DNA of 64,000 nt, taken from positions 62,001 through 126,000 of the forward strand of contig NZ_BSTQ01000006.1 in assembly GCF_030269605.1 (NCBI RefSeq). The letters run 5' to 3'. Origin of the DNA: Lentzea sp. NBRC 105346 (GTDB lineage Bacteria > Actinomycetota > Actinomycetes > Mycobacteriales > Pseudonocardiaceae). Below the pieces are notes generated by a model. The model made no database searches, was not told the DNA's origin, and was given only the letters and a program-made list of their open reading frames with translations. The position numbers were made by a program, and so were the translations under genes. Positions 20,139 through 28,191 of this stretch are shown one piece after another. Positions within the stretch are counted from its first letter, which is position 1. Each line of letters begins with the position of its first letter.

Positions 20139-21422
20139 GTGCGGGAGCGGTTACCGAGCGAAGTGTGGGTACTGGTCGCGGCGAGCTTCATCATCGCCGT
20201 CGGCTTCGGCATCGTCGCGCCGGTGCTACCGACGTACGCCGCGGCGTTCAACGTCGGAACGACCGCGGTATCCGCCCTGATCAGCGCTTTCGCGTTCGTG
20301 CGGCTCGCGTTCGCCCCGGTGAGCGGGCGGCTCGTCAGCCGTTTCGGCGAGCCCAGGGTCTACATCGCCGGCATCCTGATCGTCGCCCTCGGCACGACGG
20401 CCTGCGGCTTCGCGTCGAGCTACCCGGAGATGCTGATCTACCGTTCGGCGGCCGGAGTCGGCTCGACGATGTTCACCGTCGCCGCGCTCGGCCTGTTGAT
20501 CCGCATCACACCGCCACCGATGCGCGGACGCGCGTCGGGGTTGTGGGCGACCGGGTTCCTGCTGGGCAACATCGCGGGCCCGATCATCGGCGCCGGGCTG
20601 GCGTCGTTCTCGGTGCGTGTGCCGTTCGTCGCGTACGGCGTGATGCTCTGCGTGGCAGCTGCCTTCGTGTGGTTCTTCCTGCGCCGCTCGACCCTGGCGG
20701 CGCTGGACCGCTCCGATGCGCCGACGATGACGCTGCGGACGGCGTTGCGTTCGGCGGCGTACCGCGCCGCGCTGGCCTCGGGTTTCGCCAACGGCTGGGC
20801 GGTCTTCGGCGTGCGGATCTCGTTGATCCCGCTGTTCGTGGTGCAGGCGCTGCACCACTCGCCGGCCGTCGCCGGTGTCTCGCTCTCTGTGTTCGCAGCG
20901 GGCAACGCCTCAGTGCTGATGGTGTCCGGCAAGATCGCCGACACCTACGGCCGCCGTCCGGTCGGCATGGCGGGCCTGGCCACCGCCGCGGCGGGCACGA
21001 TCTGGCTCGGTTTCACGTCGACCGTCCCGATGTTCATGGCGGCATCGCTGGTCGCGGGCATCGGCGCGGGCCTGCTGAACCCGCCGCAGAACGCCGTGGT
21101 CGCGGACGTGATCGGCGCGAAGGGCAAGGGCGGCCCGGTGCTGGCGGGCTTCCAGATGGTCACCGACCTGGGCGCGATCATCGGCCCGCTGCTTGCTGGT
21201 TTCCTAGCTGACCAGTTCTCCTACCAGGCCGCTTTCACGGCCACGGGCATAGCCATGATCGCGGCGCTCGGCTTCTGGGTGATCGCGCCGGAGACGCTGC
21301 CGGAGCACGTTGATGAGCACACCGCGGAGCAGGTGGCGAGCGAGTGCGGCTGCCTCGACGAGGGCGCGGAAATCCCGACGGGCGAACGCGTAGGCGGCCG
21401 GCCACGTCACCCGGAGGCGTGA
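20139..21422 (+). CDS. Major facilitator superfamily transporter
   Basis: A 427-residue protein with 12 predicted helices and the MFS motifs GRLVSRFGEPRVYIAG between helices 2 and 3 and GKIADTYGRRPVGMAG between 8 and 9. It resembles drug:H+ antiporters of the 12-helix type (efflux through the cytoplasmic membrane). The GTG at 20139 was chosen because AAGGGAGG lies 5 bases upstream; a TTG at 20097 would lie upstream of that site. The C-terminal 35 residues are hydrophilic and rich in Glu. No local regulator is visible, so the substrate is not known. Confidence 0.85.
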   Translation: MRERLPSEVWVLVAASFIIAVGFGIVAPVLPTYAAAFNVGTTAVSALISAFAFVRLAFAPVSGRLVSRFGEPRVYIAGILIVALGTTACGFASSYPEMLIYRSAAGVGSTMFTVAALGLLIRITPPPMRGRASGLWATGFLLGNIAGPIIGAGLASFSVRVPFVAYGVMLCVAAAFVWFFLRRSTLAALDRSDAPTMTLRTALRSAAYRAALASGFANGWAVFGVRISLIPLFVVQALHHSPAVAGVSLSVFAAGNASVLMVSGKIADTYGRRPVGMAGLATAAAGTIWLGFTSTVPMFMAASLVAGIGAGLLNPPQNAVVADVIGAKGKGGPVLAGFQMVTDLGAIIGPLLAGFLADQFSYQAAFTATGIAMIAALGFWVIAPETLPEHVDEHTAEQVASECGCLDEGAEIPTGERVGGRPRHPEA

Positions 21423-21468
21423 CGTCCCACTCAGGCTTTGCTCAGTTTCCCTCGGTACCCTCGCCGCC

Positions 21469-22227
21469 GTGGGTGGTGCAGAGCGCAATGCGCGGAAAAA
21501 GAAGCAAGCCGCGCGTGCGGTGACTCAGGCTCGGGACTCCGGCAACCGCACGGCCGTAATCGCCGGCATCGTCGTAGTGGCGCTGCTGGCCGTGGGCGTG
21601 ATCGGTTACGTATTCCTGAACCGGGGCGGAGCCGATCTCGGTGCGCCGGACCAGAAGAACGTGACCGCCGCACCGTCCGTGCGCGACGGCGCCGTCGTGG
21701 TCGTGGGCAAGGACTCCGCGAAGAAGACGGTCGACCTCTACGAGGACTTCCTCTGCCCGGCGTGCGGCGCGTTCGAAAAGGAGTACGGCGCCGCGATCCG
21801 CAAGGAACTCGACGCCGGCACCCTGAAGGTGCGCTACCACATGCTGCCGATGCTCAACCGAGCGTCGGTGCCGCCCGGCTACTCCCAGGACGCCGCCAAC
21901 GCGGGCCTCTGCGCGGCCGACGCGGGCAAGTTCCCGGCGTACTTCGAAAGCCTGTTCGCCGCGCAGCCGCAGGAAGGCGGCCCCGGCCACGACAAGGCGG
22001 CGCTCGTCAAGCTGGGCAAGGACATCGGCCTGACCGACCCGTCGTTCGAACAGTGCGTCACGGGCAGCACCTACAACAAGATCCTCGACGACGAGATGGC
22101 TCGAGTGGGCAAGGAACCGTCGTTGTCGCGCAACGGGTCCTTCCGCGGGACGCCCACCGTCGTCGCCGACGGCAAGGTCGTCGACTGGCAGAACTCCAAC
22201 TGGCTGGCCGACATCCTCAAGAGCTGA
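21469..22227 (+). CDS. Membrane-anchored DsbA-family thiol oxidoreductase
   Basis: The 252-residue protein has a basic cytoplasmic tail (about 28 residues), a single transmembrane helix (AVIAGIVVVALLAVGVIGYV) and an outside thioredoxin-fold domain with the active site DFLCPACGAFEK (CPAC), a cis-proline region FRGTPTVV, and a helical insertion. This is the usual form of actinobacterial DsbA-like proteins that oxidise cysteines in secreted proteins. GTG start without a clear ribosome binding site, so translation may be leaderless. A strong terminator follows. It is the last chromosomal gene before the tRNA and the ICE. Confidence 0.85.
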   Translation: MGGAERNARKKKQAARAVTQARDSGNRTAVIAGIVVVALLAVGVIGYVFLNRGGADLGAPDQKNVTAAPSVRDGAVVVVGKDSAKKTVDLYEDFLCPACGAFEKEYGAAIRKELDAGTLKVRYHMLPMLNRASVPPGYSQDAANAGLCAADAGKFPAYFESLFAAQPQEGGPGHDKAALVKLGKDIGLTDPSFEQCVTGSTYNKILDDEMARVGKEPSLSRNGSFRGTPTVVADGKVVDWQNSNWLADILKS

Positions 22228-22238
22228 TCGCGGCTCCG

Positions 22239-22292
22239 TCGGGCCTGAGGCTCCTACCAGGCCCGATGGGGGTTGGGGACCCCCGATTTTTA
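22239..22292 (+). terminator. Double hairpin terminator after the DsbA-like gene
   Basis: The first hairpin has perfect 9-base arms (22239-22247 and 22258-22266, TCGGGCCTG/CAGGCCCGA). The second is GGGGG/CCCCC (22268-22272, 22280-22284) followed by GATTTTTAT, a classical rho-independent tail. Confidence 0.8.
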
Positions 22293-22367
22293 TCTGTTCG
22301 GGCCCGTGTTGTACGGTATCTCCACACGAGAACGGCAGGGAAACCTCGCCGGAACGTGGACCTTCAA

Positions 22368-22440
22368 GGGGCTGTGGCGCAGCTGGTAGCGCATCACACT
22401 GGCAGTGTGAGGGTCAGGGGTTCGAGTCCCCTCAGCTCCA
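22368..22440 (+). tRNA. tRNA-Ala (anticodon GGC)
   Basis: The 73-base gene folds as a cloverleaf: acceptor GGGGCTG pairs with CAGCTCC (one G-U), the anticodon stem is TCACA/TGTGA with loop CTGGCAG giving anticodon GGC at 22401-22403, and the T-arm is AGGGG-TTCGAGT-CCCCT. The 3' CCA is not encoded. It reads codon GCC. It is the integration landmark: the serine recombinase of the ICE is antisense to its 3' half. Confidence 0.93.
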
Positions 22441-22450
22441 CCCTAGGGGT
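22390..22450. other. Inferred attachment site (one ICE end) at the tRNA-Ala 3' half
   Basis: The chromosomal gene block ends at the tRNA, and the element's integrase begins immediately on the other side, with its last 15 codons inside the tRNA. This arrangement is what integration into the tRNA 3' end leaves behind. I did not notice a second copy of the tRNA 3' segment inside the window, so the other boundary is not defined and the exact crossover is unknown. Confidence 0.4.
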
Positions 22451-24184
22451 CTTACTAGAACAAGTGCCTGAATGAAGGCCACGGAGTAGGACCGCGACGC
22501 CTGATGGCGAGCATGGGCCACCCGCATTGCGGGTGGCCTTGTCGTTTGTGAGCTGTGGTGTGGTTGCTGCGCCCCGCTGGCGTTGGATGGCGTGGAGTTC
22601 CCCGAAGGGCTCTCGGAGTTCGCCGTCGGTGATCTTCTCGTCCTCGATGTAGATGGCGTAGAAGATTGCTTGGTTGAGTAGACGCCGCTGCTGGTCGTCG
22701 CAGCGTCGGTACAGCTTGTCGGGCTGTTCGAGCAGGGTGAGACTGGCGTCGACGAGCTGGGCGCTGTCAGTGAGATCGGCGTTGGCGGTGTCGAGGCGCC
22801 CCTCCAGGCGTCGGCGGTCGCGGGCGATGTCGCGGAGCCGCTCTTTGACCTTGGTCTGTGGGAGCGTGCTGTCGGCTGCGAGGTCGATCAAGTTCTCCTC
22901 CTTTGTGTCGAGTTCCTTGAGTTGCGCGGTGATCTGCTTGCGCAGCAGTCGTGCGGACTTTTCCTGCTCGCCGATCACGGCATCGATTTGGTCGCGCATT
23001 TCAGCGATGAAGGGCTGGCTGAACCGAATCGCGCTGTAGTGGCGCTCTACGGCGTCCTCGACGAGCACGACGTTGACGTGGGGTGCTTGGCAGGTTCCCT
23101 TCTGCCGGCCGCGACAGAAGAAATACAGATACTCGGAGCCCTTCGAGTTGATGGTCCGTTGGATGATCATCCGCCGTTTGATGCCCTCGCGTTGGCAGCG
23201 CCCACAGAAGAGCGATCCTTTGAGGTAGTGGTGGTGCACGCGGCGGCGTTCTTGTGCCGTCGTTCGGGAGTCGAGGATCTCCTGGACCGTGTCGAAGAGG
23301 TCCTCGTCGATGAGCGCCTCGTGCCGTCCCCGGATTTCTTCGCCCTCGTACTCGACGTATCCGAGGTAGTAGCGATCGCGCAGCATTTGCGAGATCTTGT
23401 TCTCGGACACCTTCTTGGAGGGGTGGCGCCGGGTGGCCCTGGTTCGTAGGCCGCGGTCGTAGAGCTCGTCGGCCAGTTCCTCTTGGGTGTAGTCGCCTGT
23501 CGCGAAGAGCTCGAAACCCAGCTGGACAAAGGACGCCCGTTCGGGGTCGACGATGATCGTGCGGATTACGCGGCCTTCGGAGTGATCGATGTGGTTGAGG
23601 TAGCCGAGCTTGGCGCGGCCGAGAGTGCCGCCGTTGCGGGCCTTCTTGCCCATCTTGTATGCGATGTCCGCACCGGACTGGCGGGATTGGTACTCGTTGA
23701 ACGTGGCCAGGATTCCGTGCATCAGCTGGCCGACCGGCGTGTCGTCGATGGCCTCGGTGGCCGAAATCAGGGTGACGCCCCGCTTGCGAAGGTCCGCCAT
23801 GACGATCGCGTCGTCGTAGCGGTTACGCGCCATGCGCGAGAGCTGGTAGACGATGATGACGTCAACGTCGCCCTGGCTGCGGACCCGCGCGAGCATGCGC
23901 TGGAACGCCTCGCGTTTGGTCATCTCCAGGGCAGAGCGTCCCGGCTCGACGTACTCGTCGATGACCGTGACACCCATGTCCCGAGCCTTACGCAGACACG
24001 CTTCGCGCTGGGCCGGAATGGAGATGCCTTCCGGGTTGTAGTCGGTCTCGACCTGTCCCTTCGAGGACACGCGCAGGTAGATCACCGCGCGAGTGCCGGG
24101 TGCAAGGTCGTCCAACGGTGGCTGGATCGGGACGGTGACGTCCTGCTGCAGTTCATCGATGAAGTCGGCATAAGCGCTGGTCAT
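22394..24184 (-). CDS. Large serine recombinase (ICE integrase)
   Basis: A 596-residue large serine recombinase. The catalytic domain (about 30-190) has AVIYLRVSSKGQ with the nucleophilic serine, VYQLSRMARNRYDD with the active-site arginines, and GILATFNEYQS. The recombinase domain (LGYLNHIDHS to RHEALIDEDLFDTVQ) follows, then a zinc ribbon (SLFCGRCQREG and YFFCRGRQKGTC) and a long coiled coil (about 400-500). The last 15 or so residues (LRGLEPLTLTLPV) are antisense to the tRNA-Ala gene. ATG at 24184. It would integrate and excise the element by recombining att sites. A separate directionality factor was not identified; the HTH protein at 25802 is a possible partner. Confidence 0.9.
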   Translation of the reverse strand: MTSAYADFIDELQQDVTVPIQPPLDDLAPGTRAVIYLRVSSKGQVETDYNPEGISIPAQREACLRKARDMGVTVIDEYVEPGRSALEMTKREAFQRMLARVRSQGDVDVIIVYQLSRMARNRYDDAIVMADLRKRGVTLISATEAIDDTPVGQLMHGILATFNEYQSRQSGADIAYKMGKKARNGGTLGRAKLGYLNHIDHSEGRVIRTIIVDPERASFVQLGFELFATGDYTQEELADELYDRGLRTRATRRHPSKKVSENKISQMLRDRYYLGYVEYEGEEIRGRHEALIDEDLFDTVQEILDSRTTAQERRRVHHHYLKGSLFCGRCQREGIKRRMIIQRTINSKGSEYLYFFCRGRQKGTCQAPHVNVVLVEDAVERHYSAIRFSQPFIAEMRDQIDAVIGEQEKSARLLRKQITAQLKELDTKEENLIDLAADSTLPQTKVKERLRDIARDRRRLEGRLDTANADLTDSAQLVDASLTLLEQPDKLYRRCDDQQRRLLNQAIFYAIYIEDEKITDGELREPFGELHAIQRQRGAATTPQLTNDKATRNAGGPCSPSGVAVLLRGLHSGTCSSKTPRVELRGLEPLTLTLPV

Positions 24185-24253
24185 GACACCTCGTTGTGAG
24201 TCGGCCTGGCTGGGATGGTGCTGTTCGGTGCAGTGAGCCCCAGGGCATTGCGG

Positions 24254-24697
24254 CTATCCCGCGAGCGGTGACTCATCGGCGGATTGCTGCTCGTGACGAA
24301 GACGGTCGCGACGATCTGCGAGCGCGCCCGCCTGTTCGATCTCCGCGACTGCACTCACCACACGCATGAGGAAGAGGCCGTGCGCGGTCTCGGTGTCCAG
24401 GGTGGGGTCAGCGGCCGAGACGACACGCACACCTCGGGACGTCATCTCGTTGAGCACGAAGGCGAGCTGCTGTGTCTTGCGGGAAAGGATGTACAGGTGG
24501 CTGACGACGAGGACGTCGATGACTCCAGATCGGGCTGCCGTCAATACCCGTTGCAGCCCAGGCCGTTTCAACGTGCCGCCGGATGCATAGTCGCTGCTGC
24601 GAAGAGTGATGCGCCAACCGGGTTGGGACTCGACGTAGGTCTGCAGGCGGTCGCCTTCGAGGGGATTGGGCCAGCGCTGGTAAAGGCCGACGCGCAC
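24254..24697 (-). CDS. Resolvase-fold protein lacking the catalytic serine
   Basis: The visible fold is that of a serine-recombinase catalytic domain: VRVGLYQRWPNP, YASGGTLKRPGLQRVLTAA, VIDVLVVSHLYILSRKTQQL and a helix ending VSAVAEIEQ. The position of the nucleophile (normally R-V-S) is Q-R-W, and the D-R of LDRLSR is replaced (HLYILSR), so it is probably inactive. The GTG at 24697 gives 147 residues; a longer start is possible because the frame stays open, but no ribosome site supports one. It lies between the integrase and a small ICE protein and may modulate the integrase or act as a DNA-binding regulator. Compare the two similar proteins at 365-1131. Confidence 0.6.
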   Translation of the reverse strand: MRVGLYQRWPNPLEGDRLQTYVESQPGWRITLRSSDYASGGTLKRPGLQRVLTAARSGVIDVLVVSHLYILSRKTQQLAFVLNEMTSRGVRVVSAADPTLDTETAHGLFLMRVVSAVAEIEQAGALADRRDRLRHEQQSADESPLAG

Positions 24698-24839
24698 CGC
24701 GCGTCGAGCCCGCGGGTCTTCGTCTCGACGACTGTGGGGATCGCAAGTGGCAGGTGGCCTTGTGCTGAACCCTCCTATCGGGACATTGACGAGCGACTTC
24801 GATCCGCTGCGTTCTTTGAGCGAGCGCGAACGCACGGCG

Positions 24840-25157
24840 TCATGCCGCATCGCTGCGGTGATCGCGATGACTGGCGCCCGCGCTGTCCGGCTCGGCGGGT
24901 GTCGGTTGCTCGCCGGATTCGGCACCCAACATGTCTGCCGCGAGGCTTGCGACCACCCGCGCGAGCTTGCGGATGTCCGGTGGATCGCGGCGAACGCCAC
25001 GCACCACCACGTTGCGCACAGTCCTGCCCGCGCCAACGCGCCGTCGGGGTTGCCTGCGCGGCGTGCTGACGGGGCTTCCCTGCTCCTGGTCGGCCGGAGT
25101 AGGAACGTCGGCGCAGTTGGAGTTGGCCTGGTCGGGGTTGTGAGGTTGAGCGCACAT
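24840..25157 (-). CDS. Small ICE-type hypothetical protein (105 aa)
   Basis: The ATG at 25157 has GGGGG 6-7 bases upstream. The N-terminal half is low-complexity and polar (PDQANSNCADVPTPADQEQG); the C-terminal half has a basic, probably helical stretch (VVVRGVRRDPPDIRKLARVV followed by ASLAADMLG). The RRDPPDIRKLARV pattern is one I remember in short hypothetical proteins of actinobacterial integrative elements. No catalytic motif. Downstream is the resolvase-fold gene, 142 bases away. Confidence 0.55.
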   Translation of the reverse strand: MCAQPHNPDQANSNCADVPTPADQEQGSPVSTPRRQPRRRVGAGRTVRNVVVRGVRRDPPDIRKLARVVASLAADMLGAESGEQPTPAEPDSAGASHRDHRSDAA

Positions 25158-25615
25158 GAGCGCCCCCTTCGTGCCCATGAAGCCCGCGACTGGCGGAGGT
25201 TCACGGGGCTGCTGGTCGGCGACAGGAACCGTCGACACAGCGGGCACTCCCAGCCGTCGACACCTGCGGTCACCGGTCCGCACGAAGCGGGTTTCGCGGC
25301 GACGCGGGCACGCACCATGACGTGCGTTGAATGAGCTGGGACCGCCGAAGCTGTCACGACCGACGGGCCTTTGCTCCCTGAGTGCGTCTGTGCGGAGCCG
25401 GCGCTCGTGGCCGTGTTGGACTCTTGCCGTTCGGCAGGACCGGAGGCCTTGCCGAACTCGTGCTGGAGCACCTCGTACGTACGAGATGGGCGGTCGACGC
25501 GAGTCCGGACGATCAGTACCGACGCGGACCTGGAGCGGCTTGGCGTCGGCATGGAGTTGAACGTGATGGGTGCCGTGCCGTCTCCTCTCTGTCGATCCGT
25601 GTGCAGGTCTGCCAT
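25141..25615 (-). pseudogene. Possible damaged small gene with a CxxC segment
   Basis: The minus-strand frame beginning at ATG 25615 gives a plausible protein only in pieces: a first part where two frames both look protein-like around 25,500-25,560, then EVLQHEFGKASGPAERQE, and near the end DGWECPLCRRFL, which could bind zinc. No good ribosome site. It may be a gene with a frameshift, or a real but atypical small ICE gene; the frame overlaps the start of the gene at 25157. Confidence 0.3.
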
Positions 25616-25622
25616 TCAACTA

Positions 25623-25673
25623 AGGTAACACCTGAATAAATCTAGTGCAGCCTGTTCTACTCATGTATTACCT
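25623..25673. promoter_or_regulatory. Imperfect inverted repeat upstream of the XRE-like gene
   Basis: AGGTAACAC (25623-25631) and GTATTACCT (25665-25673) are inverted with one mismatch, in a locally A/T-rich patch between two divergently read genes. This could be an operator for the HTH protein encoded at 25802. Confidence 0.35.
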
Positions 25674-25801
25674 GTTTGTGGATGTGTGTCTGCTGAACAC
25701 GCCGGACATGGGCGACAGGCGTCCGCCGCCATCGGGGACACTGAGCGTCAGTTGGCGACGGCGCGAAGCGCCGCGGAGCGACGAGCGCGGGACGGCAGCA
25801 G

Positions 25802-26077
25802 GTGCAGATCGAGTGGCGGCTGCGGAAGGTCATGGCCTCCCGCGACGTCTGGACCGCGACAGAACTGCGCGAGCTCCTCATCCAGCGCGCCGGGTTCGAG
25901 CTGTCCCTCCAGTCGGTTTCCGACCTGATGAAGAAGCAGCCGGTCCAGGTGAAGGTGGCGACTTTGCAGGCGCTGTGTACGACGCTGCGGTGCACGCCCA
26001 ATGAGCTGTTCGGTATCGATACGCCACATGAGGTCTCGCTCGTTGAACCGGACAGCATGGAGTCGCGCGGCGAGTAG
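25802..26077 (+). CDS. Small XRE/Cro-type HTH regulator
   Basis: A 91-residue protein almost entirely occupied by an HTH of the Cro/C1 (HTH_26) group: WRLRKVMASRDVWTATELRE, FELSLQSVSDLMKKQPVQVK, then ATLQALCTTLRCTPNELFGI. GTG at 25802 gives the full domain; ATG at 25832 would truncate helix 1. Proteins of this type commonly sit beside integrases in actinobacterial ICEs and act as repressor or excision control factors. It is read divergently from the integrase block and converges on the DpdA-like gene end. Confidence 0.8.
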   Translation: MQIEWRLRKVMASRDVWTATELRELLIQRAGFELSLQSVSDLMKKQPVQVKVATLQALCTTLRCTPNELFGIDTPHEVSLVEPDSMESRGE

Positions 26078-26108
26078 CGAACCTGCAGCGGTAACGTGGC
26101 GACGGTCC

Positions 26109-26897
26109 TCATGCGACCCTCGCCAACGGCTCTGGGGATGGGTCGTCCGCAGGTAGTCCTGTCGAACCCAGCGTGGTTTGGATTCGCCGATACCAGCTCA
26201 GCGCGAAGCGCAGGCAGTTCGACTCGGTGCGATGGCTCGGGCCGCATCCGGGGATGTATCGGCCACGCCTACTCCATGACATCGAGTCCGAACTGGAGAG
26301 AGTTTCGGCGTACCTGTTGAGGCCGGTGATCTTGATGCCGAAGCCGTGCAGGTTCAGGTTGCGCGTGGCGAACGTACGCATGATGAGCTCGACGTCGGCG
26401 CTGCTCTGGCGTCGGCACACCGTGCCTATTCCGACGAGGGGCTCGGCTGCCAGATCGATGCCGGCTCGGTGGTAAAGGTCGGCGCAGCGTTCGTAGTCGG
26501 ACAGCTTCCAACCTTGCAAGGTGGGCACCCAAGGAACCTCGGGCGCGAGTTCCCGGAGGCGGACGAGGTTGCGCACGGTGCGCCGTTGATGCTCGCGGAC
26601 CGTGAGGCCTGTGCGCTTGAGGATGCTCTGCTCACACATCCAGTCCTGGGGCGCGGCCCAGGCGAGGTTGCCGATCTCGTCGGCGTAGCGCCGGACCGCC
26701 TGGACGTAGTCCTTCTCGTTGGTCTGCCAGTGACCGTGGAGCTGCAGTTCGGTGAAGCCGCCGGAGTCGAGCGCCCATTCGGTGACGGACCTGGGCAGGG
26801 TGCGGCGGTGGCCGAGCCGCCGGTGCGAGACCAGCAGCGGAATGTCGCGTACGCGTGTGAGCCAGATGGGTTGGTGAATGCCTAGGAAGAACTTCAC
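26109..26897 (-). CDS. DpdA-like (TGT-fold) DNA 7-deazaguanine transglycosylase candidate
   Basis: The 262-residue protein resembles the queuine tRNA-ribosyltransferase-like group that includes DpdA, the enzyme replacing guanine in DNA with a 7-deazaguanine base. Visible elements are the strand-loop WALDSGGFTELQLHG (DSGGF, as in TGT enzymes), AAPQDWMCEQ with the likely nucleophilic-Asp region, VPTLQGW, and HGFGIKITGLNR near the C-terminus. It is shorter than classical bacterial TGT (about 370) and lacks the four-residue zinc site of tRNA enzymes as far as I can see. The GTG start overlaps the stop of the VUT transporter by 4 bases, so precursor import and base insertion are made together. The precise base (preQ0, preQ1 or other) is not known. 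Confidence 0.68.
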   Translation of the reverse strand: MKFFLGIHQPIWLTRVRDIPLLVSHRRLGHRRTLPRSVTEWALDSGGFTELQLHGHWQTNEKDYVQAVRRYADEIGNLAWAAPQDWMCEQSILKRTGLTVREHQRRTVRNLVRLRELAPEVPWVPTLQGWKLSDYERCADLYHRAGIDLAAEPLVGIGTVCRRQSSADVELIMRTFATRNLNLHGFGIKITGLNRYAETLSSSDSMSWSRRGRYIPGCGPSHRTESNCLRFALSWYRRIQTTLGSTGLPADDPSPEPLARVA

Positions 26898-27415
26898 GCC
26901 GGCACCGCCCCCCGACGAGCGCGTGCGCTCGCGAGCACGGCGACCGCAAGGACGGTGGTGATGGTCTTCCCGGCGAGTTGCCCGGCGAGGTAGGTCAGCG
27001 AGCCGAACGCCAGCGGCAGAAACAGCAGGCTGTCGACAAGCAGCCCGACCGCATTCGACAGGCCCACCGCGGTAATGCGACCTCGGCGGCGCAGCGGCGT
27101 GTAGACGGCGAGGTCGACCAGTTCGGAGACGGCGAAGGCCGCCGCGCTGGCAAGCGCGATGCGCGGTGTGGCGACCAGCCCGGACAACGCCGCGCCGAGA
27201 GCGATCGCGAGCAGCGTTGTCCGGGTGCCAACGGCATCCTGTAGGAGGTCCCGGACAGTGAACGCGAGCCCGGCGAAGAGTGCTCCCGCAGGAATCTGCA
27301 GGGCCGCGACCGCGATCGCTGGCCACAATGTCGAGGCCCAGTTCGCCCCGACGACCGTCGCCGCGTAACCGGAGAACAGGACCACGGCGGCGAGCGTCCA
27401 CCGACGGGTAGTCAT
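26894..27415 (-). CDS. VUT/YhhQ-family queuosine-precursor transporter
   Basis: A 173-residue protein with about five hydrophobic helices. Typical features are the first-helix GYAATVVGANW, an amphipathic FTVRDLLQDAVGTRTTLLAI, and SELVDLAVYTPLRRRG, which match the VUT (YhhQ) family of 7-deazaguanine (preQ0/preQ1) importers. It is slightly shorter than E. coli YhhQ. ATG at 27415 overlaps the previous stop by 4 bases; its stop overlaps the DpdA-like gene. In mycobacteriophages and other phages DpdA-like genes can be paired with such salvage functions, which supports the pair as one DNA-modification module. Confidence 0.72.
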   Translation of the reverse strand: MTTRRWTLAAVVLFSGYAATVVGANWASTLWPAIAVAALQIPAGALFAGLAFTVRDLLQDAVGTRTTLLAIALGAALSGLVATPRIALASAAAFAVSELVDLAVYTPLRRRGRITAVGLSNAVGLLVDSLLFLPLAFGSLTYLAGQLAGKTITTVLAVAVLASARARRGAVPA

Positions 27416-28191
27416 GCCGCGCCCGGCGGGGAATCGACCGGATCCACCGTGCCGGGCGGGGGCGCGGCGGGTGAGGGCTGAGCACGGTGGAATGTGCGCT
27501 CGTCGACCAGCGGCTCGTGCACTTTCGGAGCTGATGTGACCCACTGCTCCACCGGTGCCGGGCGACCGGCGATGGTGCGCGCCCATACCTGGCGGCCGGT
27601 GTACTTGACGTTGGTGACGATCCGTCGGACGGACTTGGCGGTCCACCGCCCGTTGGGCATCGGGGGTGGGTACTGACGCGGGTCGCTGTTGAGTCGTGCG
27701 GCGATGACGGCGAACTTCAGGCCGTGGTCGGCGCGCCAGCTGAAGATCTGCTTGACGACGGCGGCGGTCTGCCAGTCGGGGACGAGAACTGCGCGCAGTT
27801 TGCTGTGTCCACTTGGGGCAGTGACCCGGATCCTCAGGGCGCGGTATCCGTAGGGCGGCGGCCCGATCTGGTAGCCGGCGCGGACGATGTCGACCATCGC
27901 CTGGTGGGCGCGGAAGGTGGTCTCGGCGTGGTGCGCGGAGAGCACGGCCCACTGGATGCGGTTACCGCGGGCATCGACCAGCTGGCCGTCCGCACCGCCT
28001 GCGGTGTCGATGGCCGAGGCATCTGCCGGGTCTGTCCACAGGTATGTCCACAGTCGGGACCACCACGGTGGACGCGTCTCGACCACTGGTGTGCCGGTGC
28101 AGTGGTGGCGAGCTGCGGCGCGCAGCGCGGCGCGCTTGCGTCGGAACGCGGGGTGCCAGCCGCACTCGCGGCAGTACAGGCGCGTGGTCAT
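27412..28191 (-). CDS. Recombinase-domain protein without a catalytic domain
   Basis: Residues about 85-235 match the middle (recombinase) domain of large serine recombinases: QIGPPPYGYRALRIRV, WQTAAVVKQIFSWRADHG, ARLNSDP and KSVRRIVTNVKYTGRQVW. The N-terminal 80 residues instead contain two cysteine/histidine pairs (LYCRECGWHPAF, ARHHCTG), probably a zinc finger; there is no resolvase catalytic domain. It thus keeps DNA-binding architecture while lacking strand-exchange chemistry. ATG at 28191 overlaps the upstream stop. A role as a DNA-binding regulator of excision or transfer is possible. Confidence 0.7.
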   Translation of the reverse strand: MTTRLYCRECGWHPAFRRKRAALRAAARHHCTGTPVVETRPPWWSRLWTYLWTDPADASAIDTAGGADGQLVDARGNRIQWAVLSAHHAETTFRAHQAMVDIVRAGYQIGPPPYGYRALRIRVTAPSGHSKLRAVLVPDWQTAAVVKQIFSWRADHGLKFAVIAARLNSDPRQYPPPMPNGRWTAKSVRRIVTNVKYTGRQVWARTIAGRPAPVEQWVTSAPKVHEPLVDERTFHRAQPSPAAPPPGTVDPVDSPPGAA

